Shown piece after piece: positions 35,351 through 44,143 of a stretch of DNA of 64,000 bases. A program made the translations under genes and the position numbers. Within the stretch, counting starts at the first letter, position 1. Every line of letters begins with the position of its first letter. Below the pieces are notes generated by a model. The model worked only from the letters and a program-made list of their open reading frames with translations. It had not been told where the DNA came from and ran no database searches. Source of the DNA: CALAED01 sp036378315 (GTDB lineage: Bacteria; Actinomycetota; Actinomycetes; Streptosporangiales; Streptosporangiaceae); NCBI GenBank assembly GCA_036378315.1, contig DASUWU010000030.1, positions 6,153-70,152 on the forward strand. The letters are read 5' to 3'.

Positions 35351-36262
35351 TCAGCGTGCCGGCGTCAGCAGGCCCAGCCGCGCCGCGAGATCGTGGATCT
35401 CGGTGTAGTCGCTCGGGGAGACCTGGACGTACCGCTTGGCCCGCATCAGATCGAGCAGTGTCGGGTCGGACATCGAGGTGAACGCGCGCACCACCGCGCC
35501 GCGCGCCGCCGGGCCGAGCCCCTCCCTCGCCACCCACGGGTAGCCCATGACCTTGTGCGTCTCGATCACCCGGAGCGCGTCCGCCGGCACCGACCCCTGC
35601 TTTTCCAGCCGGTGCAGGATGCGCAGCTCGATCCCGCCGGCGTCGACGCTGCCGTTGTAGACCGCCGCCGCCGTCGCGTCGTGGCCGCCGGTGAAGGTCA
35701 CCTTCTTGAGCGGCGGGCACTGCGAGATGTCGTGGGTGCTGCAACGCACGCCGGCCTGGTCCAGCATGGCCCGCGGATACAGGCTGCCCGAGGTCGAGCT
35801 CGGGTCGCCGAAGGCGAAGCTCGCGCGGGCCGCCACCAGATCCTTCGTGGACGTGAACGGGGAGGCCGATTTCACGATGACGGCGGAGAGGTACTCGCGG
35901 GTCCCGGTCTCGCGGTCCACCTCGGTCACGAGCGGCGTGATCCTGGCCTGCTGGGCCGCCTGCACGTAGGTGAGGCCGCCGAGGTAGGCGATGTCGATCT
36001 TCTTCGCGAGGAGCGCGGCCACCACGCCCGCGTAGTCGGAGGCGACGAAGAGCTCGACCTTGGTGCCGAGCCGCTTGCTGAGGTACTTGCGGAACGGCTC
36101 GTACTGGGCTCGCTGCTTGTCCGGGGAGACGTTGGGAACCACGCCGACATGGAAGGTGCTCGGCAATCCATTGGAGCTTTCCGCGGAACTGCGCCCGCAG
36201 CCTGCCATGGAAAGCAAAACCAGAACGGCAATGCCGATAGCTGTGAGCCGGTGCCGTACCAT
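35351..36262 (-). CDS. PhnD-like substrate-binding lipoprotein
   Basis: 303 residues. The N-terminus is a lipoprotein signal with lipobox LSMAGC (Cys22), so it is tethered outside the membrane. The mature part has the PhnD/PtxB fold: FHVGVVPNVSPDKQRAQYEPF, LAKKIDIAYLGGLTYVQA, the ligand loop FGDPSSTSGSLYPRAML near 155-171, and YNGSVDAGGIE. It is the first gene of the importer operon. A second PhnD-like protein without signal is encoded at 5883, and the two loci share an identical upstream box. Confidence 0.85.
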   Translation of the reverse strand: MVRHRLTAIGIAVLVLLSMAGCGRSSAESSNGLPSTFHVGVVPNVSPDKQRAQYEPFRKYLSKRLGTKVELFVASDYAGVVAALLAKKIDIAYLGGLTYVQAAQQARITPLVTEVDRETGTREYLSAVIVKSASPFTSTKDLVAARASFAFGDPSSTSGSLYPRAMLDQAGVRCSTHDISQCPPLKKVTFTGGHDATAAAVYNGSVDAGGIELRILHRLEKQGSVPADALRVIETHKVMGYPWVAREGLGPAARGAVVRAFTSMSDPTLLDLMRAKRYVQVSPSDYTEIHDLAARLGLLTPAR

Positions 36263-36288
36263 TTCCCACGCTCCTGCCCCTGCGTCGG

Positions 36289-36342
36289 ATTACTAATAAC
36301 TAATATAGTTATGATGGTCGCGACGGCGGCCGGGACTGTCAA
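36289..36342 (-). promoter_or_regulatory. Conserved promoter/operator box before the PhnD-like lipoprotein
   Basis: Minus strand TTGACA (36342..36337), 27 bases, ACTATAT, six bases, TTAGTAAT (ending 36289), 26 bases to ATG 36262. Spacing is identical to the box at 4592-4645. The core also contains the palindrome TAACTA-ATA-TAGTTA. Confidence 0.6.
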
Positions 36343-36471
36343 GCACACAATGCCCTGGCGATAACTCCAGAATTCTCTGGCCGGGCGGACCGATACGCGC
36401 CTTATCGGTCCCGGCCGCCGTCGTAGTGGATACGCTTTTTTGCAGGTGGAACCGGCTACCGATGGTTTTCG

Positions 36472-37209
36472 TCACGTTCCGCCGGCATCCATTAACCGGT
36501 GCTCGACCCAGTCGCGAAGGCGCACCGGTTCGGCGTCGAAGACGGCCTGCGGAACGGAAATAGGCGGGCCGGCCCTGAGAAACTCTGTTTCGTGTCCCGT
36601 CGGCGGCCTGGAGACCCTGATACGCAGCGGTAACGATTCTTGTCCCACGCCGCGCTCCACGATTTCCCACCGGCGCACCGGCCGCCCGTCCCGTACGAAA
36701 ATGCGCTCGACCACCATCGAGAGCTCAAGGTCGATCACCTCGTGCACGCGCAGTGTGGGCACGCTGTCCGGTCCCGCGTAGTGCAGCGTCCTCGTCGTCC
36801 CCGCCGGCCCGGCGTCGGCGGCCGGCCCGGCGTCGGCGGCCGGCAGGGCGCGCAGCCCCGGATGCGGCCAGGCCATGAGGTCGAGGTAGCCCACGTCCGT
36901 GAGGGGCAGGCAGTCGAACATCAACGCCTCGGCGACCTGCACCGGGCGGGCCATCGTGGGCAGGAAGGTCTGCACCCGGCACCCGCCCGGGTCCTCGTCG
37001 ATCCGGACGTACGTGCCGAACAGCACCCGCGGCTCCATGACGAACAGCATGGTCAGCGCGCTCGTCGGCGCCGTCAGGTCGAACCGGCGGGCCAGCAGGT
37101 ACCGCATCGGGTTCTGCCCGATCGCGGCTTCCACGCCGAAGGCGTAGGAGGTGAGCCGGTCCGCCCACAGGTTGGGGCGGACCGGCCAGGCGGCGCGTAC
37201 GTCGTTCAT
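36472..37209 (-). CDS. Unrecognised protein, paralogue of 44144-44863 (possibly LolA-like fold)
   Basis: 245 residues, no signal peptide. It shares with the protein at 44144 the segments LTSYxFxVEAAIGxxPMRYLxxRRF, VQTFLPTMARPVQ, and FDCLPLTDVGYLDLMAWxxPGL (near 105-126), then RRWEI and LRIRVSRP. The lipid-sorting LolA-like beta fold is a weak guess from the pattern. The Ala/Gly-rich stretch near 130 contains a short repeat (AADAGP). It follows the gene at 37218 by eight bases and is last in a five-gene leftward run. Confidence 0.65.
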   Translation of the reverse strand: MNDVRAAWPVRPNLWADRLTSYAFGVEAAIGQNPMRYLLARRFDLTAPTSALTMLFVMEPRVLFGTYVRIDEDPGGCRVQTFLPTMARPVQVAEALMFDCLPLTDVGYLDLMAWPHPGLRALPAADAGPAADAGPAGTTRTLHYAGPDSVPTLRVHEVIDLELSMVVERIFVRDGRPVRRWEIVERGVGQESLPLRIRVSRPPTGHETEFLRAGPPISVPQAVFDAEPVRLRDWVEHRLMDAGGT

Positions 37210-37217
37210 CGGGGCCG

Positions 37218-37658
37218 CTACTCGGCCAGGGACGCCATCAGCGCGTCGAGCCGGTCGACGATGTGCGCGAAGTCGACCTTGCGCTCACGGATCTCGGTCT
37301 TGTCGATGGTCCGGTCGCCCAGCTCGATGGCCAGCACCTCGATCAGCCGGTCGATATTGTTGTGCGCCGTGCTCACCGGGAAATGCGAAAGCGGCACCTT
37401 GAACCGGGGGTCGGCGGTGGGCATTCCCGACTCCAGCCTGCCGTCGGAGCCGGAGACCTGCCGCCAGGAACGCTCGACCGTGAGGTCGTAGTCGTGAAAA
37501 GGCCCGTAGTAGTACGGGCGCCACAGTTCCTTGAGCTCGTTGGCGGAGATCCGCTCCTCCAGGAAATCCACGGCGGCCGGCACCACCACGGTGCGGTATT
37601 CGGCCAGCAAGGAACGTACGTCGGGCGCTACCGTCTCGGTGACGCTGTCGGTCGTCAT
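37218..37658 (-). CDS. Unrecognised protein, paralogue of 9425-9871
   Basis: 146 residues, clearly homologous along its length to the 148-residue protein at 9425. Conserved core: FLEERISANELKELWRPYYYGPFHDYDLT, then HNNIDRLIEVLAIELGD and DFAHIVDRLDALMASL. Function unknown; no catalytic motif stands out. The AT-rich box at 37683-37703 precedes it, showing that it may be transcribed separately from the upstream methyltransferase. Confidence 0.7.
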   Translation of the reverse strand: MTTDSVTETVAPDVRSLLAEYRTVVVPAAVDFLEERISANELKELWRPYYYGPFHDYDLTVERSWRQVSGSDGRLESGMPTADPRFKVPLSHFPVSTAHNNIDRLIEVLAIELGDRTIDKTEIRERKVDFAHIVDRLDALMASLAE

Positions 37659-37682
37659 GGCGTTGCTCCGATCTCAATCGCT

Positions 37683-37736
37683 CATACTTTAGAAATTTAT
37701 AGTCAATTGCGACCCGGGGAAACGTTCACCCGTCAG
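37683..37736 (-). promoter_or_regulatory. AT-rich box upstream of the 37658 gene
   Basis: Minus strand CTGACG (37736..37731), 27 bases, ACTATAA, six bases, AAAGTATG (ending 37683), then 24 bases to the start at 37658. Element order and the 27-base gap match the boxes at 4592-4645 and 36289-36342. It overlaps the last codons of the methyltransferase. Confidence 0.5.
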
Positions 37737-38407
37737 GCGGCGGCCCGTCTGGCCGTGAAGAACAGGCACGCGCCGCGCCGTTCGAGCCGCAGCTCATCGA
37801 ACCCGGCGCCGGTCAGCCAGCGGGTGACGTCCGCGGCGCTCCCGCCGGGGCCGAACTGGTCGGTCCGCTGGAAGAACGCGATGGCCTTCGCCGACAACGA
37901 GGGGCCGCCGGACACCACGACGGTGCCGCGCAGCGTCCCGCCCGGCCGCGTGACGCGCGCCATCTCGGCGAGCGCCGCCGGCGGATCGGCAAAGCAGTGC
38001 AGGCCGTTGTAGTTCAGGCACACGTCGAAACCGCCGTCCTCGAACGGCATCCGCTCCACGTTCGTATGGACGTACTCGATGTCGGTGAGCCCGCGGCGCG
38101 CCGCGGTGGCCCGCGCCCGCGCCAGCATGAACTCGGAAACGTCGGCGGCCACATACCGGATGTCCATCTCCGGCCGCAGCCCGCGAAAGGCCACTCCCCC
38201 GCCGCACGGCATGTCGAGCACTTTCGACCCCGCGGGCAGGTCGCGCAGCGAATCGAGCTCCGCGTAAAAGGCCCGGTTGTCGGCTCCCCACACGAGGCGG
38301 CTTTCCAGCCGATACAGCCCTTCGTGCTTGATGGTGAAATCGTAGATGCGGTTGGGCATCCCGCCGCGGGACCAGCGCCGGGCGACCCTGTCCTCGGACA
38401 TGGTCAT
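37733..38407 (-). CDS. Class I SAM-dependent methyltransferase
   Basis: 224 residues, ATG 38407 with AAGGAG upstream, 22 bases after the C-S lyase gene. Motif I VLDMPCGGGVAFRGL near 60, then DVSEFMLARARATAARRG, FDVCLNYNGLHCFADP near 132-147 and VTRPGGTLRGTVVVSG. Because it follows a C-S lyase, S-methylation of a released thiol is an attractive possibility, but this is inferred from order only. Confidence 0.8.
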   Translation of the reverse strand: MTMSEDRVARRWSRGGMPNRIYDFTIKHEGLYRLESRLVWGADNRAFYAELDSLRDLPAGSKVLDMPCGGGVAFRGLRPEMDIRYVAADVSEFMLARARATAARRGLTDIEYVHTNVERMPFEDGGFDVCLNYNGLHCFADPPAALAEMARVTRPGGTLRGTVVVSGGPSLSAKAIAFFQRTDQFGPGGSAADVTRWLTGAGFDELRLERRGACLFFTARRAAA

Positions 38408-38429
38408 GGGAACTCCTTCGAAAATGAAA

Positions 38430-39629
38430 TCACGTGAGGGCGGCCGTCATCCGGTCCAGGATCTGGGTGAGCACGTCCGTGGACGTCCCGAAGTTCAGCC
38501 GGACGAAACCCGTGCCCTCGGGACCGAATCCGCGGCCGGCGAGCATCTCCACCCGCGCCTCCGTACGGAAGAAGTCGGCCGGCTCGCCGCCGAGCCCGAG
38601 ACGCCGGCAGTCCAGCCAGGCCATATAGGCCGCTTCCGGCGGGTCGTAGCCGATGCCGGGGGCGCGCTCGGCCAGCACGGCGCCGATGAGGGCGCGGCAG
38701 GCGTCCAGGTGTCGCAGCAGCGCGGCCAGCCAGGCGTCGCCCTGCTCCCACGCCGCCTTCGTCGCCTCGACCCCCAGCACGTTGACCGGGCCGTACAGGT
38801 CGGGCGGCTGGGCGTCGATGACCTCGCGCAGCCGGGTCGGCGCCACGTGCGCGACCGCGCAGCGCAGGCCGGCGAAGTTGAACGCCTTCGTCGCCGAGGT
38901 GAGGGTGACGGTCCGGTCGGCCACGTCCGGCCCCAGGGAGGCGATGGGGACGTGCTCGTGCGGCTGGTAGGCCAGGTCGGCGAGCACCTCGTCGGCGATG
39001 ATCAGCATGTTGTGCCGGAGCGCGATGCCGGCGAGCGCCTCGAGCTCGGCCCGGGTGAGCACCCGCCCGGTGGGGTTGTGCGGGTTGACGATCATCAGGG
39101 TCCGGCAGTGGGACTCCGCGATGGCGGCCTCCAGGCGCTCGGGGTCGAACTCCCAGCCCCGCGCGGAGCGCTCGAACGGACCGGGGATCGTGCGCCGGCC
39201 CATCAGCTCGATCGTCTTTCTGAACGGCGGGTAGGTGGGCGTCTGGAGGGCGACGGCCTCGCCCCGCTGGGTGGTCAGCTGCAGCACGATCTGGATGACC
39301 TGCAGGATGTCGCTGTAGTTGCGGAGCCATTCCGGCCGGGGCTCCCAGCCGTACCGCTCGGCCATCCGCCGCGCGAACGGCTCGGCGAGCGGATTGCGGC
39401 CGGTCCAGTTCGACCACGCCGGATAGCCGAGATCCCCGCGCTCCACGGCGGCGGCCACCGCGGCGCGGATCGGCGGCGCGACGGGGAAATCCATGTCGGC
39501 GACCCAGGCCGGCAGCACGTCCGGGCCCGGCATGCGCCATTTGACGCCCTCTTTGGCGCGGAGCCACGCCATGTCGAAATCGTCGAAGTCGAACTCCGCC
39601 GTCATCACGGTCCGGTCCGTCATCGCCAT
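38430..39629 (-). CDS. PLP-dependent aminotransferase-fold C-S lyase (PatB/MalY-like)
   Basis: 399 residues from ATG 39629. Fold type I PLP enzyme of the PatB/MalY group: WVADMDFPVAPPI near 42, QTPTYPPFRKTIELMGR near 125, NPHNPTGRVLT near 178, ADEVLADLAY near 213, and the PLP lysine in TSATKAFNFAGLRCA near 250. This group cleaves cysteine S-conjugates to thiol, pyruvate and ammonia. Its first codons overlap the end of the UbiB-like gene, so the two are coupled. In an enediyne neighbourhood it could deliver a sulfur atom or a thiol; a plain transaminase is the alternative. Confidence 0.85.
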   Translation of the reverse strand: MAMTDRTVMTAEFDFDDFDMAWLRAKEGVKWRMPGPDVLPAWVADMDFPVAPPIRAAVAAAVERGDLGYPAWSNWTGRNPLAEPFARRMAERYGWEPRPEWLRNYSDILQVIQIVLQLTTQRGEAVALQTPTYPPFRKTIELMGRRTIPGPFERSARGWEFDPERLEAAIAESHCRTLMIVNPHNPTGRVLTRAELEALAGIALRHNMLIIADEVLADLAYQPHEHVPIASLGPDVADRTVTLTSATKAFNFAGLRCAVAHVAPTRLREVIDAQPPDLYGPVNVLGVEATKAAWEQGDAWLAALLRHLDACRALIGAVLAERAPGIGYDPPEAAYMAWLDCRRLGLGGEPADFFRTEARVEMLAGRGFGPEGTGFVRLNFGTSTDVLTQILDRMTAALT

Positions 39630-41041
39630 CGCCTTTCCCCGCCGGTCGCGGTTCCCGCTGTGTTGTCTTCTGGGCTGCCGAGCACATGGCGGCCGGCCGG
39701 CTCGGAAATGAGGCTCTGCATCACGTACGGCGCGGCCTCGAGCTGGAAGTCCATTAATGGGTGATGCTCTTTGACGAGTCCGTCGAGGCTGAGCAGGCAC
39801 AGCATCGGGAAGATGAACTCTGGCTCGGCGTACAGGCCGTAACGGCGTTGCAGGTTGAACAGCTCGAAACAAAAGCCCGGCAGGTCGAAGTCGCCCACGG
39901 CCGACCCCACGTTCCTGACCACCAGTTCCGCCACGCCGCGCCGGAACTCGTCGATATCGGCGTCGGACGCCTCGCCCCGAACGGTGGACCTGAGGATGTC
40001 GGCGCAAGCCGCCCCGTCCCCCTGGATCATGCCGCCGAAGAACTCCGTGTAGCTGCGCCTGGCCGCGGCGCTGAGCTGGAAGGCGAAACCCGCGTCCAGC
40101 AGGACGACCGTGCCGTCGGGCAGGAAGTAGGAGTTGCCTTGGTGCAGGTCGACGTGCACGAACCCGGCGACGAACAGCAACCGGTAGACGGCGCGGACGA
40201 GGAGGGCGACCTCCGCCTCGCGGACCGGGCGGGGAAGGTCGCGGACGGACCCGTGGGTGAGGCCGTCGACGAACTCCATCGCGAGGACGCCATCGCCGCA
40301 CAGCTCGGGGATGACGGCGGGGACCCGGACGCCAGGAAGATCGGCCAGGTAGTCCCGCATCCTGCCCAGGTTCCGCGCCTCGGCCGCGAAATCGAGCTGG
40401 CCTTCGAGGCAGCCGCCGACCTGGTCGATGATCTCCGTCAACGGCACCCGGCGGAGCCAGGGAAGCCACGTCACCGCCCTCGCCATGGCCCGCATGATCG
40501 CCATGTCCGCGGTGATCGCGTCGCCGACCCGCGGCCGGCGGACCTTGAGCGCGACGGGACGGCCGTCGATCACGACGCGGTAGACGGAGGCGATCGAGCC
40601 GCTCGCCACCGGCGGGCCGGCGAGCGCCGCGGCGATGTCGGCGGCGGCGGGGAGCCGTGCCTGCCGGATGGCCTGGTTCGCCTGCCGCCGCGTCATGGGC
40701 GCCACCGCGTCGTGGAGCCGCCCGAGCGCGCCGGCGACGGCCGGTCCGACCAGGTCGACCCGCGTCCCGGCGAGCTGGCCCGCCTTGATGAACGCGCCGC
40801 CGAGCCGTTCGAGCAGTCTGGCGAGAACGGCGGCCAGGCGCGCCGACCTGGCGGGCCTTCTCCGCGTGACCACGATGGCGGCCATTCGCGCGGCCGCTAA
40901 TCCGGTCAGCAGGATAATGCGCAGCAGCCGTGCTGCCAGCCGGCCTGCGCGTATCGTTTTTCGCAGGCCCGGCTCTCTTTTCCAAGCGCCGGTGTCAATA
41001 CCGTCGCGGCGGGCCGACCTGACCGCGAACATGGGATTCAT
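39620..41041 (-). CDS. ABC1/UbiB-family atypical kinase/ATPase
   Basis: 473 residues from ATG 41041 (AGGA upstream). UbiB signatures: the KxGQ motif as FIKAGQLAGTR near 90, the Ala-rich loop ASGSIASVY near 147, the lysine in VALKVRRP, and the catalytic region FVHVDLHQGNSYFLPDGTVVLLDAGFAF near 302-330. UbiB proteins assist quinone assembly through a lipid-linked ATPase activity. The Ala-rich nucleotide loop and the His-Asp positions are retained. Finding it as the first gene in a run with a C-S lyase and methyltransferase is unusual. Confidence 0.85.
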   Translation of the reverse strand: MNPMFAVRSARRDGIDTGAWKREPGLRKTIRAGRLAARLLRIILLTGLAAARMAAIVVTRRRPARSARLAAVLARLLERLGGAFIKAGQLAGTRVDLVGPAVAGALGRLHDAVAPMTRRQANQAIRQARLPAAADIAAALAGPPVASGSIASVYRVVIDGRPVALKVRRPRVGDAITADMAIMRAMARAVTWLPWLRRVPLTEIIDQVGGCLEGQLDFAAEARNLGRMRDYLADLPGVRVPAVIPELCGDGVLAMEFVDGLTHGSVRDLPRPVREAEVALLVRAVYRLLFVAGFVHVDLHQGNSYFLPDGTVVLLDAGFAFQLSAAARRSYTEFFGGMIQGDGAACADILRSTVRGEASDADIDEFRRGVAELVVRNVGSAVGDFDLPGFCFELFNLQRRYGLYAEPEFIFPMLCLLSLDGLVKEHHPLMDFQLEAAPYVMQSLISEPAGRHVLGSPEDNTAGTATGGERRWR

Positions 41042-41164
41042 GAGTCCTGCCAAGGCTGCTCCCTGAGGAATCGACGGGTCCCCGACCAACCGGCACAATG
41101 TCAGTGAAATAGGCCGCCCAAGATATCGTCAAGCCGCTCAAATCTGGTTTGCCTTGGAGGAGAG

Positions 41165-42199
41165 ATGTTGCCCTGGTCCGGCGAGCTGACCGGTCGCCTC
41201 GACGAGCACGTGATCGAGAGCGAGCTACTTCGGAACAACCCGTTGGGCGACCCGCATGCGCGTCCGCTTTGGGTCTACGTCCCACCGGGATACGACGCGG
41301 AGCCCGATCGCCGTTATCCGGCTATTTACCTGCTGCAGGGCTACCTGGGGCACCTGGAAATGTGGCGCAACAGGACGCCGTTCCAGCAGCCCCTGGTCGA
41401 GGCCGCGGACGAGGTGTTCGCCCGGGAGCTGGCACCGCCCGCCATCGTGGTGTATGTCGACGCCTGGACGGCCTACGGCGGAAGTCAGTTCGTCGACTCC
41501 GCAGGCACCGGACGGTATCACTCCTATCTGTGCGAAGAAGTGGTGCCGTGGGTGGACGCACGCTATCGCACCCTCGCGGCCCGCGACCATCGCGGAATCG
41601 CCGGAAAGTCGAGCGGGGGCTTTGGCGCGATGATTACGCCGATGTTGCGCCCGGACTTGTTCGGCGGGCTCGCCACGCACGCCGGCGACGCATTCTTCGA
41701 ATACACCTGTGCCGCGAAGTTCCCGATGTGCCTGCGCTTTCTGCGGGCCTACGACGGGGACATTGGCCGCTGGTGGAAGGATTTCCAGCAGCGCCCTGCC
41801 TTCACCAAGCCGGCGGACCTGTCGCTGCTCATCCTGCAGGGCATGTCGGCGTGCTTTTCGCCCGATGACGACGGTGTCCCCGAGTTGCCGTTCGAGCCGC
41901 ACAGCGGGCTGCTGCGGCCGGACGTGTGGAGGCGTTGGTTGGAGTGGGATCCGATCCGCATGGCTTCCAGGGAGGCCGCCGCGATGCGCGCGATGCGGGC
42001 GATATGGATTGATTGCGGAATGGCTGACGAGCAGTATTTCGATATCGGCGCGCAGGCTTTTCGGGAGACATTGCTCGATATCGGGGTGCCGGCGGATGTC
42101 ATTCACTTCGAACTCTTCCCCGGCGGGCACAGCGGCCTCGAACATCGATATCCGTTGTCGCTGGCGTGGCTGTCCCGGCGGCTCGCGCCGGGCGGCTGA
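41165..42199 (+). CDS. Alpha/beta-hydrolase esterase (Fes/antigen 85-like)
   Basis: 344 residues, ATG 41165 with GGAGGAG upstream. Esterase-D/antigen 85-like: LWVYVPPGYDAEPDRRYPAIYLLQGY near 37, nucleophile Ser in GIAGKSSGGFGAM near 145, and catalytic His in FPGGHSGLEHRYP near 320. No signal peptide, so it is cytoplasmic. Substrates in this family include esters of sugars, siderophores and acyl groups. It diverges from the UbiB-like run and could remove or transfer an acyl group on the product; unproven. Confidence 0.8.
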   Translation: MLPWSGELTGRLDEHVIESELLRNNPLGDPHARPLWVYVPPGYDAEPDRRYPAIYLLQGYLGHLEMWRNRTPFQQPLVEAADEVFARELAPPAIVVYVDAWTAYGGSQFVDSAGTGRYHSYLCEEVVPWVDARYRTLAARDHRGIAGKSSGGFGAMITPMLRPDLFGGLATHAGDAFFEYTCAAKFPMCLRFLRAYDGDIGRWWKDFQQRPAFTKPADLSLLILQGMSACFSPDDDGVPELPFEPHSGLLRPDVWRRWLEWDPIRMASREAAAMRAMRAIWIDCGMADEQYFDIGAQAFRETLLDIGVPADVIHFELFPGGHSGLEHRYPLSLAWLSRRLAPGG

Positions 42200-42875
42200 G
42201 CGGCGGCCCCCGCCGTGACAGAACGGCGTTCGGCATGGTGAGAGGGGCTCGGCGCGCCGCCGGGCCCCTTTCGCTTTGGCCCGGATCGGCCACGTCACAC
42301 CGGGGAGCCAAGACACGGTCGGCGGGCGTAACGACATTGCATCCATCTGGTAATTGACCGGCCGAAATCGGGTCACCTCATGCCAGCCGGGCCTTCGAAT
42401 TTTGTGCCCTGTACATCTTGACAAGCCTGGCGACCCGCAGCGCGCCTGGTGCCGCACAGGCGGTAGCCGAGATAGTAGATGCGGATCCACAATGAAGCCA
42501 ATACCGTCTGCCACATGCTGTCAAGCTGTGTCACGCATGGCTTTAATCGCAGCCGTATTTTACGCTCACCGCAGCGCCAATAGGGCGGAGGGGTGCGCGA
42601 ATGTCACGGGCGGAATTTTTCTTGTCACACATTGTAGCCGGTCGTCCGGGTCGTTGGCAGAACGACCGTCGGCACGACCACGACGGCGACATCGAGTGGT
42701 ACTTGAATACGCAATGGTTGCGGATCCAACGATATGGCCGGGCATCGGCCTGGGCGCCGGAGCGGCATCCAAGGACGGTATCAGGAGCGTTTCCACTCGT
42801 CCGCCGCATATCGTTTCATGCCCCCTTCAAGCCGCAATTATCAAGGGGCGGTCGCCTGACTCGGAGGCTCGTCCG
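42200..42875. other. 676-bp non-coding stretch upstream of strR-like gene
   Basis: A GC-rich hairpin near 42244-42271 followed by CCCTTTCGCTTT may end the esterase transcript. The rest is lower in GC than its surroundings and contains only short frames with no ribosome site or recognisable protein. It probably holds the promoter and control sites of the regulator at 42876. Confidence 0.4.
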
Positions 42876-43961
42876 ATGATTATGGATGAAAGAGGGCTGA
42901 GGATGGAACACGAAGCCGGCCGTCTGAAAACCCAGCTGAACCAGGCCGCCGACGGGGGCGCTGCCATCGTGTCACCGTCTCGCCATACACAAATCGTCTC
43001 GATCAGTTCGCTCCTTCCGGCCGACTCGCCGCGGCTCCTCGGCATCGACGAAGAACATATTCGTCGTCTGGCGGAGATGGAAACCACGCTTCCTCCCATT
43101 CTTGTCCACCGCGAGACCATGCGCGTCATCGACGGCATGCACCGGCTGCGGGCCGCACTACTCACCGGGAAGCAGGAAATCGATGTCGAGTTCTTCGACG
43201 GCACGGAAGAGGAAGCGTTCATCCAGGCCGTCCGCGCGAATATCGTGCACGGCCTGCCGCTCACACTCGCCGACCGCAGGGCCGCCGCGGCGCGGATCCT
43301 TTCCACTCACGCCCACCTTTCCGACCGGGCGATCGGATCCTACACCGGACTCTCTGATAAGACTGTCAGCGCGATCCGGGGGCGCTCAACTTCGGAAATT
43401 ACGCAGTTGAGCAGAAGAGTCGGAGCCGATGGCCGAGTTCGTCCATTGAATAGTCAAGAAGGCCGGCGCCGCGCGGCCGAGGTGATCACCGCGCGACCCA
43501 CCGCGTCACTCCGGGAGGTCGCCGCGACGGCCGGCATCTCGGTGGGCACCGCACATGACGTCCGCCAGCGTATGCGGAGAGGTGAAGACCCGATTCGCAC
43601 TATGGATTCCCACATTAATCAACACGACGAATCACGGACATTTCCCGAGGCCACGGAACCCACCCCGCTCGACTCGGTGGACAAGCGCCGGACACGACCG
43701 CCGAAGGAAAAGGCGGAGATCGATACGCGCGCGATCTTGCACAGCCTGGCGAAGGATCCGTCGCTGAAGCAGACCGATGCCGGGCGGGAGCTGCTGCGAT
43801 GGCTGCACACTCACATCATCAGCACAGGTGACTGGGACCAGATGGTCGGCGCCATCCCCCCGTACCGGTTGAAGTCGATCGCCACGCTCGCCCTGCTCTG
43901 CGGCGACGTGTGGCATCAGTTCGCGCATGAGCTCGAATGCCGGGAACGCCTGGTCGACTAG
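42876..43961 (+). CDS. StrR-like pathway activator (ParB N-terminal fold)
   Basis: 361 residues from ATG 42876 (GGAGG eight bases upstream; ATG 42882 and 42903 are alternatives). ParB/StrR-type N-terminus: ISSLLPADSPRLLGIDEEHIRRLAE, then PPILVHRETMRVIDGMHRLRAALL and FFDGTEEEAFIQAVRANIVHGLPLTLADRRAAAARIL. Next come two helix-turn-helix segments, AIGSYTGLSDKTVSAIR and VAATAGISVGTAHDVRQRM. StrR proteins switch on streptomycin, novobiocin and enediyne (SgcR1-type) clusters, so this is the best candidate for activator of the core. The C-terminal 120 residues are less familiar. Confidence 0.88.
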   Translation: MIMDERGLRMEHEAGRLKTQLNQAADGGAAIVSPSRHTQIVSISSLLPADSPRLLGIDEEHIRRLAEMETTLPPILVHRETMRVIDGMHRLRAALLTGKQEIDVEFFDGTEEEAFIQAVRANIVHGLPLTLADRRAAAARILSTHAHLSDRAIGSYTGLSDKTVSAIRGRSTSEITQLSRRVGADGRVRPLNSQEGRRRAAEVITARPTASLREVAATAGISVGTAHDVRQRMRRGEDPIRTMDSHINQHDESRTFPEATEPTPLDSVDKRRTRPPKEKAEIDTRAILHSLAKDPSLKQTDAGRELLRWLHTHIISTGDWDQMVGAIPPYRLKSIATLALLCGDVWHQFAHELECRERLVD

Positions 43962-44008
43962 CCCGGCCTCTGCCCCGTCATCCGTCGAGGACGTCCATAA
44001 CGATCATC

Positions 44009-44037
44009 GTCCGCCGCCGCCTTCCGCGGCGGCGGAC
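44009..44037. terminator. GC-rich hairpin between convergent genes
   Basis: Perfect 11-bp stem (GTCCGCCGCCG with its complement), extendable by one pair, with a CTTCC loop, 47 bases after the strR-like stop. There is no T-run. Confidence 0.55.
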
Positions 44038-44143
44038 TCATGAAACAGCCCGGAGCGCGGGGCCGCAAGCGTTCGAGTGAGCCGCACCCGGGGTCGCCGG
44101 CGGCGCGCCCGGCCGGTGCGCGGGCCCGGTGCGCGGGCCCGCG

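Noticed and set aside
42354..42875. Upstream extension of the StrR-like protein to 42354
   Set aside because: The extra 174 codons are Arg/Ser-rich and lack the ParB pattern; GGAGG at 42863-42867 fits the ATG at 42876.
42543..42879. Short frames on both strands in the gap before the strR-like gene
   Set aside because: No ribosome site, no family feature, and mutual overlap on opposite strands.
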